Assembly: GCA_029891345.1 (NCBI GenBank)
Contig: CM057002.1
Location: forward strand, 19,048,295-19,112,294
Direction of reading: 5' to 3'
From: Dryococelus australis
Lineage: Eukaryota > Arthropoda > Insecta > Phasmatodea > Phasmatidae
DNA: 64,000 bases
Below the pieces are notes generated by a model. The model saw only the letters and a program-made list of their open reading frames with translations, ran no database searches and was not told where the DNA came from. How positions within the stretch are numbered: position 1 is the first letter of the stretch; each line of letters opens with the position of its first letter. Of this stretch, positions 21,701 through 33,744 are shown in pieces. The position numbers and the translations under genes are program-made.

Positions 21701-24390
21701 ATTTCAAAACAAGTTAAAAAAGTGACTTCTTACGAGCTCTGAAATATTGGCATGGCTGGTTGAGCGAAAAGGTATACTGAGGTTTTGATGATGCAGACGT
21801 CGAATGTAAATGTATATCACCATTTGTATTGTGGAGATGAATATTATTTTTGTATTAGCAATAAGATTTTGACAAAGTACTCACAGTAAAAGTGTAAAAT
21901 TTTAGAGTTCTTTGAAGGATTTATTGCACTGTGATGATGGTTTGGAAAAGCAATTAGTCTGATAGGGTCACCGCTTTACATCCCAGAGTTACAGCAGGAC
22001 AGAAACACTACATGCCAATTCAGCACCTTGCATGTAGAGGTGACGGGGCATTATGTGCAAGTCTAAATATCACCCTTTCACTTGCTTGTTTCTGAGTGTC
22101 AAATGGTACCCTTAAGGTGTTTTACACAAAGCAAAAATAAATTATTTCAGTCTTACAGTAGTAAATTTGGTGGTGGCATACAGGTATCTGTCAAGATAAA
22201 ATTTTCAGGTGTAATTTTTCAACCACATAACTGGTGTCAACACATTAAATACATTTTCATAAAAATGGCTAAGTATCTTTTAATTAGTTCTATGAAGGGT
22301 ACCAAAATTACTTACTTGCTTTTGTAGAGTCATTAACCTATTTTCACAAGTAAAGAAAGGCTGATGAGATCACTTTTGTGTGTGTGTGTGTGCATGCATC
22401 TGTGAGAATGCATACGAGTGCGCACACACCTTAAAAACTGTTCCGAGTGATTTCACTAAACTCTGTACACATTTAGTATTTATTACAGACATATGATTTC
22501 ATAGTTATCGACAACACCAAAACTCTCCTTTCAAAATTTGTGACATCATATCTAGGGAAACATTCAACCAAAAATTGTAGGTTGACAGTATATCATGTAA
22601 TCATAAAATTTAGAAATAGATATTGGTGTTGGTCCTCCATTTTGGAAGATAGCACTACAAGAAAATTAAGTTTTGCATTACAGTTCCAAAACTGATAAAT
22701 TCTCACCAAATTTGGTACATAGTAATACTAAGATAGACCATTTAAACAGGTGATTTAAATTTGGAAAGGTACTAACTTACAAAATGGCAGTCGAACAAAT
22801 ATTTTAGGTTTATTTGTTATATCTACCATACCATTCGACAAAACTCTGTATGCTTAAAGTTTATGTAACAAGCATCATTGGCTTATATGTCAACACACAG
22901 CTAATTTTGACTGTCATCTTGTAAGGAAGTGTGTGTTTCGACTTCATTCCTCGGGCAGATATTTTCTTTTGTTTATTTCTGGTTAATCGCAATAACGGAA
23001 GGTCTATAATGTTTTTGCGTAATGTTGATAGCAAAAATTGGAATTAAAATAATTAGTATTTTTTAAAACGTTTAAGATCACATGGAAATATTTATTTTTG
23101 ACAAATAAACCATGCACCAACTATACAGAACTTAATTTCTTCGGTGCAAACGCAGCAACATAAACAAACTAATATTATTATTATACCAATTGTAGCTAGG
23201 CCACTGTGTTTATCGCTATAACTGCGAATGTGTTGGGTATAGAATGTCCATTGGGGACCGGACTTAAAGTGTACCTATAAATTGGGTAGACTTTTAGATA
23301 GAGAGCTTTAAAATATTTTTGCATGAAAACAAAGTTTGAGAAAACGAAATTAGTTTAGGTTACCTCTTTTTAATGCTTAAGTAAACGAAGTCAATCGCCA
23401 TATATAATGTTAGAAGATATAACATACAATAAATTATCAATGACTTGTCATCTGAATTGACATTCTTGCCTTTTGACTTCACAACGAAATGCTGTAAATA
23501 AATGGTAGCGTGAATTCCTCGGGTCCAATAAAATAGCTACACAATGTTCCTAGTAGCAATAACCACAGAAACAACAAGAGTTACATATATCATTCATTTG
23601 AAAAATAAAAACTTAACGTACTAACTTCATAACACCCATACTTCAAAAAAATGCACACTACTTCCGACCACTCAATCACAAGCTCTTCAAACTACAAATA
23701 TCAATGTGGCCAACAAGCAATGGAGACAGTGAAAATACCATTATGATGCTAAAAGTACCTTATATTACAACCAAATTTCCCACCAGAAATAAATAAATAC
23801 CAAGCCATCTCCTCGTGATGAAAACACTACCAAAAGAGATTTTAATAGTATTTTTTAGTCAGGACTGTTACGGCCGGACTAAGGGCCAGTATCACCAGCA
23901 AAAAAATAACTTTTTGGTATATAGTTATGTTTTTGTTTTATTTTATAGCATCCGTTTTATTTCAATACATAGCAGAACAAAGATATTCGACAGGTCTAAT
24001 CACAGTATCCAAAATGCATACACTGGCCATAGTAGACACACACTTATATGTCAGACAACGTTTACACACATTACATCTTTTCCTTACAATTATGACCAAT
24101 CCTCCTCCAACATACTGTGGGGCGTCGTCGTTTTGCTAAAACAGAAGAAAAAGGAAACAATAAAAGCAGAACAAGAAATGTGAACAAATACATGTTAAAC
24201 AATAATTTCTTAATTTTTGTAGTTTAGATATAAATCAACACCAAATAATGTTAGTTTAGAAAAATATACTTTCAGTTGTTTTTTTAAAGAGTTTTTGGTA
24301 AAGAAGTAATTTTATTAAAGGTGTCGTGGTTACTTATTGAAAAGTAGGCTACAAAGACACATGTGCCACGTGATCTCTCCACTAAGACTG
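18798..24390. other. AT-rich DNA without recognised genes
   Basis: Apart from a small inverted-repeat candidate (19747-19899) and short simple repeats (for example (TG)n near 22377-22391), I recognise no coding exon, transposon protein or RNA gene in this 5.6 kb. Open frames are short and lack motifs. Confidence 0.4.
19747..19899. mobile_element. Possible small MITE with GGTGAGAC inverted ends
   Basis: The left AAGTACTGACGCC...GGGTGAGACACGAGAC and right (inverted) AAGTACACTCAGGTGAGACG share the AAGTAC and GGTGAGAC blocks at similar spacing. No target duplication was identified. Confidence 0.3.
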
Positions 24391-24530
24391 TTTGTCAGAC
24401 TGTGACATGTAAAGTCAACACAGCAGGGCCATGCGTTCTACACACAAGCAGAGTGTGAGCCCTTCACCAGAGCGATAAGAATCGGCGCAGCGTTGCACAG
24501 TGCCCAAGAACGCCAGTGCAAAACAGCCGG
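24391..24530 (+). repeat. Dispersed ~140-bp repeat, copy 1
   Basis: Shares TTTGTC...GTGAC...AGCAGGG, GAGTGTGAGCC, AGAGCGAT.AGAATCGG and AACGCCAGTGCA-type blocks in order with 26794-26930. The copies differ at roughly a quarter of sites by eye. It lies just outside the inverted-repeat element at 24560-26062. It may be a SINE or LTR-leader fragment; the family is unknown. Confidence 0.55.
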
Positions 24531-24559
24531 TGGTTGCCATGGTAACCAAAGACTGAGGG

Positions 24560-26062
24560 ACGGTTTCACCAACAAGGAATAAACTAGGTTCCAGCAAAGC
24601 GATACTTAAGCTTAAGTGGCACTTAGCGATGTCGAGGTGTTTCACTAATATAAAAGTCAGTTTTATAAGCGAGTCTTAGCTGGGCGTTGCTTAAAGAAAC
24701 AAGTTGCAAATAGTCTCATGTAGGTAGCGGTGCATTGTGGTCATGAGACTAAACGACACAATGAGAATTATTTTAACAAAAGGAAAAAACATTTCCCCCC
24801 CTGAAAAGATGTTTCCTTTTTATGAGAAACATGCATTATAACCAAATATTTGTTTTATAATAAACGATTAAATCTTTATGGTTTGCCTGACGAATAATAA
24901 GAATCAATTAAGACAAATGTCACTGCATATACGAAAAAGATATGTTAAAATTATGTGCGTGAATATATAAGTTTTTTATTTAATGAGACTGATTTATTAT
25001 CGTGGAAGTGTTGTGTTGCAATTCTGGGATGTTCGGTGTAAAAATCGTAGTGCCCTCAAAAAACAACACTGAGGCTACATTTACTACAGTCTACAAGGTC
25101 ATCCCAAATTTCTCTACTTTAGTAAACTGTTTTATGTTTTATGTACGACATTACTGCTATGATTTAAAGATTCGGTATGGCTATCATCACTAACCAGAAT
25201 TGAACGTTCTGAAATTGTGATAATTTGTTGATAATAACATTGACAATATTCATTTGCAATTTAGAAACAACCAGTGCCCGAATTTGAATATATATGATTA
25301 TCACATCAAACCTGTATGACATCTTTAATATGGCCCTCGTTAACTTTTCTAACTCAAAACAAAGTCGAATGTGTCCAAAACTTGTACTGCAAATTTGACA
25401 TGTGTAGTAAAACGTAGGTGCAAATGCATTATATTATGTCCAGTCTCAAATTCTATCAAAGTAATATTATATTTTTAGGCCTACATATTGTACATATATG
25501 CAGTGTAGTGAAGACAAACTTTTTTCCATTTATTTCAAATAAGTAATTCCATAGCATATGGGTACTCAATAAATTCATATTTTATCAATCAGTTACAGAC
25601 TTTACACACAATTTCCTATGTATATATTGGGCTTCCCTCTTCAAAGATGTGCAAAATGAACATTTAACAAATATATGCCTGCCACGAGCTTTGTTTTTGG
25701 GCATCGTCATAGGTTATTTCAGCAAATAAAGACTTGCAACCAGACTCAATAACTTAGACACAATAATTTCTTATTTTTATTTATAAACAAATTTAATTTA
25801 TAAAACTAAATACTTTATAACACATTTGGGGTTATCAATTCACAATTTTTTCAGTAACAGCCTTTTCCTTTTAACTTGTGTACAATAATTTAAGCAGAAC
25901 TTAAAGAGTTATGCATCCGATTTCGGCTGCCTAAATTAAAAGCTTGTTAAAACATTGAAAGAAGAGCTTAAAGTTGGTGAAACGGTACAAGGCCCTAGCC
26001 ACAGCATATGCAGTGTTTAAGAACCACTTAAATTTTAAGATGTGTTGGTGAAACCGGCCCTG
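24560..26062. mobile_element. 1.5-kb inverted-repeat element, CGGTTTCACCAAC ends
   Basis: The left end GGGACGGTTTCACCAACAAG (24560) and the inverted right end AGGGCCGGTTTCACCAACAC (to 26062) share CGGTTTCACCAAC. Both are followed 40 bp or less inside by a CTTAAxxTTAAGTGG palindromic block. A third internal GTTGGTGAAAC lies at 25975-25986. There is no coding sequence; it looks like a non-autonomous DNA transposon. No target duplication could be identified. Confidence 0.45.
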
Positions 26063-26195
26063 CGAGGAGGAGGGAGACGGAAATAGGCCTGGCAATAATT
26101 TAATTTACGAGTCCAGGGCCTATGTAAGACATTATTTGTCATGTTCATTAAACTATCGAGTATTTGTTTTATTTTTTGGTTTTAAAGCACCTTGT

Positions 26196-26775
26196 TAAAT
26201 GGTTATCATTTATCTCATCACACATCCAGTGTTTTGTCCATTCCATTCATCAGCGTTTTATGATGCAGGGTACTTTATGCAATTTTAAGTGTATGTTTCA
26301 TTTGTCAGTATGATGCAAGGTAAAGTAATGCAGGTTATTATAGAAAGTAGTGCCACTCTGGCGTACGAGCCCGCCGAGGCCAGCTGGCATGTCGGGCAGG
26401 AACAGTAGTCGGCGAGGAGCATCGGACAAGGGTAGTGGGTGTGACGTGAGCTCCAACATTTCCCGCGTGCGCCGGGTGGCATTCAGCATCTTTGGTATGG
26501 ACATTAAACTTGGAATAGACTCTTAACTTTTGGAACCTTTTCGCTCATATAGCCACCCAGTAGGCCACCCTCCCTTCCATTCACTTGGGAATTGCATCGC
26601 CAGGGAAGTTTACCTTTACTGTAATTTTTGTGATGTAAGACATTTATCAGTATCACCATATTGGCCAGTTCTCGCCAATTGTGTTTGTGTAAAGTGCTCT
26701 CCTAGGGGGAGATATAATTTCATCGGAATAAATACATCTGCATACTTAATGGTACGTAATGACGTGAGCCACGTG
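26196..26775 (+). repeat. Solo LTR, family 1, copy A
   Basis: About 570 bp nearly collinear with 28835-29385, and inverted with 44725-45300, the latter adjoining the integrase end of gypsy-3. Shared landmarks are the opening GTTATCATTTATCTCATCA, the GAAAGTAGTGCC...GCTGGCATG block, GGGAATTGCATCGCC, and a hairpin (TCTCC/GGGAGA) followed by GGAATAAATAC as poly(A) signal. No internal element sequence follows, so it is read as a solo LTR. Confidence 0.75.
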
Positions 26776-26793
26776 CCCTCGCCCCTTATACAG

Positions 26794-26930
26794 TTTGTCC
26801 TGCCGTGACCTGAAATGCCAAAGCAGCAGGGCTGTGAGCTCTACCTACAGGCCGAGAGTGAGCCTGGTCGCCGGAGCGATCAGGATCGGTGCAGTGCAGC
26901 AAAGTGCAAGGGCATGCCTGTGCAGATCAG
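26794..26930 (+). repeat. Dispersed ~140-bp repeat, copy 2
   Basis: Matches 24391-24530 block by block (see that entry) and starts about 20 bp after LTR copy A. Position after an LTR makes an internal leader of the retroelement one possible origin. Confidence 0.5.
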
Positions 26931-27289
26931 GGGTGTCCCTGATGACCATAAATAACAAGTCACACTTGGGCAAGTCACTTGATGGGCCATTGCTTTAGCC
27001 ATCTGGGGAGTTGTTAAGGTGACTGCGGTTCTAGGTTATGTCTATGCAAATGCCAGTGCACCCCTCAGTGTAAAGCACGAAATATTGCATTGGGTAATGG
27101 GCCGATCACCTAACTGTGGCACCCAGATGTGCAGACGTCTTTGTAGACGTAATTAACGTGCGACTATATCCATCTTTTTCCTGGTCTATTAGAGGCTATC
27201 AAATCTTCCTTTAAATGCTTGTACAAAACAATAAGGCATTGTTCCGGCCATCCCATGCAGTTACCAATACATATTTTAGGTTAATGATA

Positions 27290-27700
27290 GTTAGGCGACC
27301 CGAAAAATAAATTGGATGCTGAAGCTTCAAGACAATCACAATTTATTTTTCTTGCTCCCTCTTAATGAGGCACTTGTATGAACACTAGCTCCTATTTAGA
27401 CGGAGCACACTTAAACAGACAAAAATGGCACAAAGCGAACAGTGGTCATAGACAAACAGGGTTGTTGTGCGACACTCTCCCCAGATACAAAATGAATTAC
27501 GGTTCCATATTAAAACTTACTATTGATAAACTACATCATTAGACACAAAATTGCTGAAGGACCGGGGAGGACGCAACGACATGTGTCCGCACAGCACCGA
27601 GGTTACCACACTACTCTCCTAGCGGCGGGCGGACTGCCTTCTCATTGGCCAGCCCATCAAGTGCAAGTTATGAAAAATTCTTTTTATTACTTTTATTTCA
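27290..27700 (-). repeat. LTR-like repeat, family 4, copy 1
   Basis: Read on the minus strand it shares an ordered series with 58630-59060. First comes a TGGCCAATGAG/CGGCCAGTGAG box with GGAGAGTAG/GGGAGTAGC downstream. Then comes AGTGCCTC...GAGGG, a short hairpin, followed by an AATAAAT-type signal and a closing stretch ending ATTAACC. The layout resembles U3, R and poly(A) of an LTR. Similarity is patchy, so borders are rough. Confidence 0.4.
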
Positions 27701-28834
27701 CATAATTAAACGAGTGATGCGCTAACATGATTATAAATGACAAAAATTTTTTTAAGAACACTTTCATTCAACTCAGAAAATCCCTAATATTAAAAAGAAA
27801 ATTAATATTCATTATGCCGATATGCGGCAGCTTTAAGAGTAACCTTATGTCTTATTGCATTCACAACACAAGAGTTCTGTTTTGGATTATGGGCAAAATA
27901 AATTGTCCTATTCTGAGTTTTATATCATATCTTACTAATTATGATATTGCCTTTTTAGTGTTTGCAATCACAGTTCTCTCATTTGCCGCATTAATGCATT
28001 TGTCATAAAAGTGCGATAAGAAAACCTGCATGGTCACTGTTTACGATATGTTGCCTATATCATTATAACATAACCTCACAATACTGTATCAACACTGGTA
28101 TGCTACTGCCCACTATTGACTCTCTTATATTTAAACAACTTATTTCTTAAATTAGCAACAGGTGTGGGTTATATTCATATTGAAAAATATTGCCATAATT
28201 TTTTCTACACTGGACCACTGCTGCTAGTCTAAAGCACATCACATATGTTTGCACTACACTGTATCAAAACACTCTTAAAATTACACAAAATACACTTTAA
28301 AGATATTTATAAAATGCGCCACAGAATATGTGGATGGCAGTGACTTACCGACATTTTACTACTGCATGACATGCATGATAATGCACGTGTAATAGACATT
28401 GGGAACAAGAGAAATAATCAAAAATAAATTTGCAAAGCACTCTTCACACAATTAAAACAATAACACGCATAATTTTCCCATTTCAAAAATTAATTACATG
28501 TCTAGACTGGGACACACAAACATAAAGAACCTTTGTTTACATCTACAACAGATGTGTCAACTCAAACATAACCCTCAGAAAATTAAGGGGAGGATTTGCC
28601 TTGTCACACTCCAATGTACACTGCATATTTACTTGCTCTTCCCAATATTTACAACACTTTGATTACTCTGCTTTTGCACACCACACACTATCACTTCAAC
28701 GATACACTTGGTGTGAACATTGGGAACGGTGCGTTGGGCACATCAGCTCTCTTGTTGTCAACTCACATGACAGATGAGTGTTGGTCGCGTAGATGGGAAA
28801 AACGGCCTAGGGTGCTGGTTCATGTCACATTGTA
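27701..28834. other. No gene recognised
   Basis: AT-rich sequence. A 93-codon open frame at 27727-28008 (plus) is hydrophobic but has no recognisable motif and no homologous context. I treat it as chance. Confidence 0.4.
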
Positions 28835-29385
28835 TATATGTTATCATTTATCTCATCACCCACCTAGGGTTTTGTCCATTTCGTTCATCAGTGTTTTATG
28901 TTGCAAGTTTCTTCATATAATTTTTGATATGAATGTTTCATTTTTAGCAAGATGAGAGGTAAAGTAACGCAGGTTGTGACAGAAAGTAGTGCTGCTCTGG
29001 TGCGTGGGCCAGCCGAGGCCCATTCGCCTGTAAGGCGGGAAGAGTAGTCAGTGAGGGGGTGGTCCGTGTGTTGTGAGCTCTGACAGTTCCTGCGAGCGCC
29101 GGGCAGCATTCAGCATATTTGTTTGTTATGTTCATTTTGTTTGCAATAGACTCTTACCTTTTGGAACTTTTTCTTATGCATACGCTCGGTACGCCACTCT
29201 CCATTCCCTCGGGAATTGCATCGCCTGGGAAATTGAACTTTACCATGAATTCTTGTGTCATAAGATATTTTTTAGTATCACCATAGTGGTCGGTTCTCGC
29301 CACCTTTTGATGTGTAAAGGGCTCTCCTAGTGGGAGATGCAATTTCATCGGAATAAATACGCCTGTGAACTGAACATAACATGAT
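28835..29385 (+). repeat. Solo LTR, family 1, copy B
   Basis: Collinear with copy A (26196-26775). It opens TGTTATCATTTATCTCATCA and carries the hairpin CTCTCCTAGTGGGAG, then GGAATAAATAC, ending near GTGAACTGAACATAAC. The loop differs from copy A while the TCTCC/GGGAGA stem is kept. Confidence 0.75.
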
Positions 29386-30221
29386 TTATTTTCGATCGCT
29401 CTATGCACGTCAGATGACAGGTCCTCATAATACCTGCCAACTAAGTCTTAAGCCATTCATTTATTTTGCAAATGTCAGTTTAAGCATTGTTCCGTACCAT
29501 ATGGGTGTGTGGTTCGCCCTGACAATCCACGTACGAGAGTGTTAAATGGATAGCCAACTTTACTGTCAACATCAACACTGATACATAGTTGACCCACTGG
29601 CTACCGTTTAGCAAACACCTACAGAATCATTAATCTGGAGTAAAAATCAATGGGGCAGAGGTCACCAGCACCATTGGCGAGGAGATTGGGTCCAGGTGGA
29701 CGGCCCGCAACCCCGAGATCAGCCGAGTAAACAATCACCTTGACATCGCCTCGACTGTGTCTGGAGCCTACTGGGTAAAACCACTTCCTAGACCTTATAT
29801 TTACCGGCCCAAAACCATTCCTACACAATTCTGACTGCCCTAGCAGTGTCACAAGGTATGATGGCACTTTTTGGACAAGTTTTATGTTAATTGTAGCCAT
29901 GTGTGTTTTTTATTATAGTGTCAAGCTTATGAAAGGACTAATTTTTTAAAAAATAAATGAATGTTTTTGGATATGAATATAAGTACTGAAAACTTGTACT
30001 CACATGCAAATGTTAAGATTTCTGAGTCCTTGAAAAGAGTTCTACATGAGTCTGACCTATATTTTGCCATTGATTATGCTTACAGCTCTCTTTTGCATTT
30101 CAGTGGAATTACCCCAAAAAATTATACCATTAAACATATGATTGAATAAAAATATGCCAAATATATCATTCTTGCTGTAATTTTGTTTAAGACCTCAGCA
30201 ACACCCTGCCTTAATGCCGTA
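29386..30221. other. No gene recognised
   Basis: Anonymous sequence between two LTR copies. Open frames (for example 29619-29900 minus, 29961-30149 plus) lack motifs. It could be degraded internal retroelement DNA, but nothing proves it. Confidence 0.35.
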
Positions 30222-30690
30222 GTATATTATTTTGAAGTGTTTTTCTCTTTATGTACCATATTTTACGAACGTGTGGGAATCTCGGAAAGCAAGTGCAAAG
30301 TGTTTTTAATGCAAGGGTGATGTTTAGAAAGTAGCTATACACGGGGTGCTAGCCCGCCAAGCTGGCCAGCATGCCACAGTTTCCAAGTTAGTCATAGTCC
30401 ATCTTGTGAGGGGTGCATCACGTTATATTGTGACTCACATTTCGCGTACTGGGTGGCCATCAACTTTTTGCATACCCATTCCTTCAGCAAAAGACTTTGT
30501 AATTAACCAGAACCATTGTTTGACTTGGCACCGAGACTGCACCTTCACACCACCCAGTGATTGCACATCCTGGGTGGAATTTATTCGCTCAACTTAAAGC
30601 ATTGTGACTACGTGTCTTTTATTCTGTTCAATCCATGCTGACGTGTTAGGCTCAGCAATCAAGTGTATGTTACCTCAACCGAGGTGTGTA
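30222..30690 (+). repeat. Solo LTR, family 2, copy 1
   Basis: Collinear with 43153-43704, which follows gypsy-2. Shared blocks are AGTATATT..TTTTGAAG, CGGAAAGCAAGTGCAAAGTG, AGCCCGCCAAGCTGGCCAGC, GTAATTAACC.GAAC, TGTCTTTTATTCTGTT and the closing CCTCAACCGAGGTGTGTA, itself a short palindrome. More distantly it resembles family 1 (GAAAGTAG..., GCTGGC, TTTCGCG...GGGTGGC). The copy here has an 8-bp hairpin CCACCCAG/CTGGGTGG before AATTTATTC. No coding DNA adjoins it. Confidence 0.7.
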
Positions 30691-30876
30691 CTGTTGTCGT
30701 GATGGCTCATTACATGGAGGTGAGGAAGGCCCATGTCAAGGGGGGTTAAGGGTTTAGGAAAAAGTGGCCACGCCTCTGCACCGTCTTACATGACATACAA
30801 AACACATTGCCCCTCGTTCCTCGCAGTGGTGACGGACTGTGAACAATAACAAGAATCACGCCGCCCAAGAGGTATA

Positions 30877-31105
30877 AACAAGTTATACACAGCAATGAAA
30901 GAGAATTCATTAGGATTGTTGTAGAAACTTGTGATTAAGAGGCAAGGAATACATATTTGATGGTTCCTATCAACAAAGATACAGAGAGAGCTGCAAAGTA
31001 CACGGGTGTAAGTAAGACGTCTATCGAAAGAATTTGCAAACAAAGCAGAGAGAGACCTGGCAAGCCTCAACTCCAGGAAAGCGAAGGAAAGAACGCAATA
31101 CTTTC
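30877..31105 (+). pseudogene. IS630/Tc1-superfamily transposase, N-terminal HTH fragment
   Basis: The frame reads VPINKDTERAAKYTGVSKTS then IERICKQ, typical of the helix-turn-helix N-terminus of the arthropod IS630-like transposase family whose catalytic part is seen at 36313-37435. An in-frame stop lies near 30938 and the DDE core is absent. It is a fragment, not the N-terminus of the other copy, given the 5.2-kb gap and intervening fold-back element. Confidence 0.6.
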
Positions 31106-31886
31106 GCTGTTCACCATATATTCTATTAAGGGTTCTGACTACATGCAATTATTTTGTGCAATCGAGTCCTCAAAACGGACAGACTCTAAAACGAACTCTC
31201 GCACGCTCCTCAATAACTTCGTCATCTGTATCCACAAGTCACTCAACTTGGATGCTGTCGCTCTGCCGACGATTCGCCTACGCATGACTTTTAGCAGTGA
31301 ACATAATTATTTTAAAGACACACTAATAAGACAGACGTATAATATGTTTTTGAAAGCACCCATTTTAGCCATTCTTATGTCAAAAAATATCTTGGAATTT
31401 GAATTAAAACATGGCATTTGGATGCCACTACAAAATATCCAACTGGTTTGGAATAATGTATTTTGTACCAAACCCTTGTAATGCACTTCATGCACCAGCC
31501 AGTCGGAGCCCTTATTACATCTGCAATGTTATGAATTTGTATTAACTTTTAGTCACTTTGACAGATGAAAATTAATACCTCATGTAACAGCTACAAAGGC
31601 TGGGTTTATTTTCGTGACTGAACTGGTATACTTTTAAAATATTGCACCAATATAAAGAGTCATCCGTGACTTTTCAGTAATATGCAAGTACAATTTTCAG
31701 TCAAACGAACCATTCAACAGATTTGATTTAAAAATAGTAAACTTGGCGCAGTCCTCAAATTACTTAACTGCAATTTGTAATGTACATGTTGAAGCTACTC
31801 GTTATTGTATTTGAATATTAGAAGTTTCTCTTAAAATTTACTAAATATTGAAATTTTTATATTTATGTTAATTGCATAATCGGCAG

Positions 31887-31888
<2 letters not shown>
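31106..31888. other. No gene recognised
   Basis: The open frame of the HTH fragment continues to 31481, but after about 31105 its translation shows no transposase motif. The remainder is AT-rich and featureless. Confidence 0.4.
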
Positions 31889-31928
<40 letters not shown>

Positions 31929-31942
31929 GTGTGTGTGTGTGT
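31889..31942. repeat. (AT)n-(GT)n microsatellite
   Basis: About 18 AT units, then ACAT and six or so GT units, directly abutting the left end of the fold-back element at 31950. Confidence 0.9.
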
Positions 31943-32261
31943 GACAAGTAGAAGGATTTGGGGAAGTCATTGACCAGGGGCGTGTGGCGTTGGAGCTCGG
32001 AGCACCTTCTGCTCTGTCATTTGGATCAGCTGGTGGCCATATTTTTTTCCTTTTTTCCCTCAAAATTATTTTCTTCCCTCAAAATCGACTAATATCCCTA
32101 AATAATGTCTCCTTTTCCTAACAATGTCCCTTTTTTTTATCTAAAAATTTCCCATTTTTCCCAGAGCAGGAGAGGCGGACTCGTGACTCGGGAGAGGCGA
32201 ATTTGCGACTCCGAGCCAGGAGAGCAGGACTGAGGACTCAGGACACTTGACCTTTTATCTT

Positions 32262-32480
32262 TGATTCCAAAAAGCCAAAACTCGAGAAAATTCATTATAG
32301 TCAGGAAGCATATTTCATTACTGACTACTACCACCATATTGGATGCAGGTTACAGTGACCTTGACCACATGACTTGAATGGCCTTGGAAATAAAAGCTCG
32401 AGGAAAAAATTATAGAAGTCAGCAATCGTATTACATTGCTGACAACAGCTGTCATATTGGATGCAGAAGACCCTGACCTT
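32262..32480 (-). repeat. Minisatellite, inverted block (two units)
   Basis: CATATTGGATGCAG recurs at 32335 and 32453, a period of 118 bp. It carries AAGCTCGAG/AACTCGAG, TCAGCAATCGTATTACATTGC-type and TGACCTT blocks. It is the reverse complement of the units at 32811-33200. Confidence 0.75.
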
Positions 32481-32810
32481 TACTCTGTGACCTTAAACCC
32501 AAAAAAATAAAAAACCAAAAACAATACTAAATACATGCATCTCAATACATGCAACTTTGTTGAAGGTTATATAGTCTTTTGTTCATCTCGCTAGTCACAC
32601 TTGTGTTGTCCTTCTGCGAAAATATCGTAACATTTATTACAGCGACACACTATTTAGGGCGGGTTATGAAGGGAACTACAGTTTTGGGGACATGTATCGA
32701 AGTCACAAGAGTCCTTCTTGTAGTAAACCTGGTATCAAGGTACTGATGAGAAATGCACTTCGCCTTTACAGGTCTTTTCATGTCTAAGTAAACTGTCGCT
32801 CCATCTAATT

Positions 32811-33200
32811 CCAATATGGCAGTGGTCGTTAGTAATATAATATGCTTGCTGAATTTAATGCATTTTTCGAGTTTTTGTTTTCAAGGTAATTTAAGGTCAG
32901 AAGGACAAGGTCAAAGTTACCTGCGCCCAATATTGTGGTAGCAGTCAGTAAAGTAGTATGCTTGCTGACTTGTATGCATTTTTCGATTTTTTGTTTTCAA
33001 TGTCATACATGGTCACATGTGCAAGGTCACCTGCATCCAATATGAAGGTAGTAGTCAATGTAATAGGCATGTTGACTTTTATGAATTTTTTCTCGAGCTT
33101 TGCTTTCAATGTCATTCAAGAGAATGGAGTCAAGGTCACAGTTACCTGCATTCAATATGGCAGTAGTAGACAGTAACATAATATTCTTGTTGATTTTTAC
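32811..33200 (+). repeat. Minisatellite, four units of 110-116 bp
   Basis: Units start with CCAATAT at 32811, about 32927, 33037 and 33151. Each carries a GGTAGTAGTCAGTAA-like head, ATGCTTGCTGAxTTxTATG, TTTTTCGAGTTTTTGTTTTC, and AAGGTCACxGTTACCTGCAT. Confidence 0.8.
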
Positions 33201-33744
33201 GAATTTTCCGCGATTAAAAAAAAAAAATTAGGGAATAAAAGGGAATAAAAGGGAAAATATAAATTAAAAAAAGGGAAATTTTTAGGGATAAAAAGGAAAT
33301 TGTTACGGAGAAATGCTGGCTGTGGGACGGGAATTTTAAATTAATTTTTACTAACTTTTAAAATAATTTTTTATTAATTTTTAAATATGTATTTTTTATT
33401 TTTAAATTTTTTTTGGAATAATTTGTTAATCATTTTTTGGAATTTTTAAATGTATTTTTGGGGTCAAAGGCCAATGGTTAAGGATCCTGAGTTCTCAGTC
33501 CTGCTCTCCTGGCTCAGCGTCACAAATCCACCTCTCCTGAGTCACGAATTCATCTATCCTGCTCTGGAAAAAAGGAAAATTTTTAGGGAAATTTTATAGA
33601 TTTTCAGGAAACAAAGAACATTTCGAGGAAAAAAATGGAAAAAAGATGGCCGCCATCAAAATTAAACTCAGAACCAGGAGTTGCTCCATACTCCAATGCC
33701 CCACACCCTTGTGTTCCTTGTTCCAGACTTCCCAAAATCCTTCT

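Larger units (their letters stand above)
31950..33744. mobile_element. Fold-back DNA element with ~300-bp inverted arms
   Basis: The left arm from 31950 (AGAAGGATTTGGGGAAGTC) to about 32260 is inverted at about 33465-33744, whose outermost reverse complement is AGAAGGATTTTGGGAAGTC. Matching blocks include GGAGCACCTTCTG/GGAGCAACTCCTG, GGTGGCCAT/GGCGGCCAT, CCCTAAATAATG-type T-rich strings, CAGAGCAGGAGAGG, and GAGCCAGGAGAGCAGGACTG. Between the arms are ~110-118-bp tandem units in opposite orientations. No open frame of note exists. Both outer flanks are TA-rich (31889-31925; TATATATATA near 33748), so any short target duplication is obscured. Confidence 0.8.

Noticed and set aside
23815-24183. 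122-codon plus frame and an overlapping second frame
   Set aside because: No motif; the reverse complement has a few Cys residues (CNVCKRC) but no consistent frame or splice sites.
27727-28008. Hydrophobic 93-codon frame resembling a membrane protein
   Set aside because: AT-rich DNA gives Ile/Phe/Leu-rich frames by chance; no start context, homologous motif or neighbours.
30957-31481. 174-codon frame as a complete gene
   Set aside because: Only the first ~50 codons match a transposase helix-turn-helix; the rest has no transposase character, so only a fragment is annotated.
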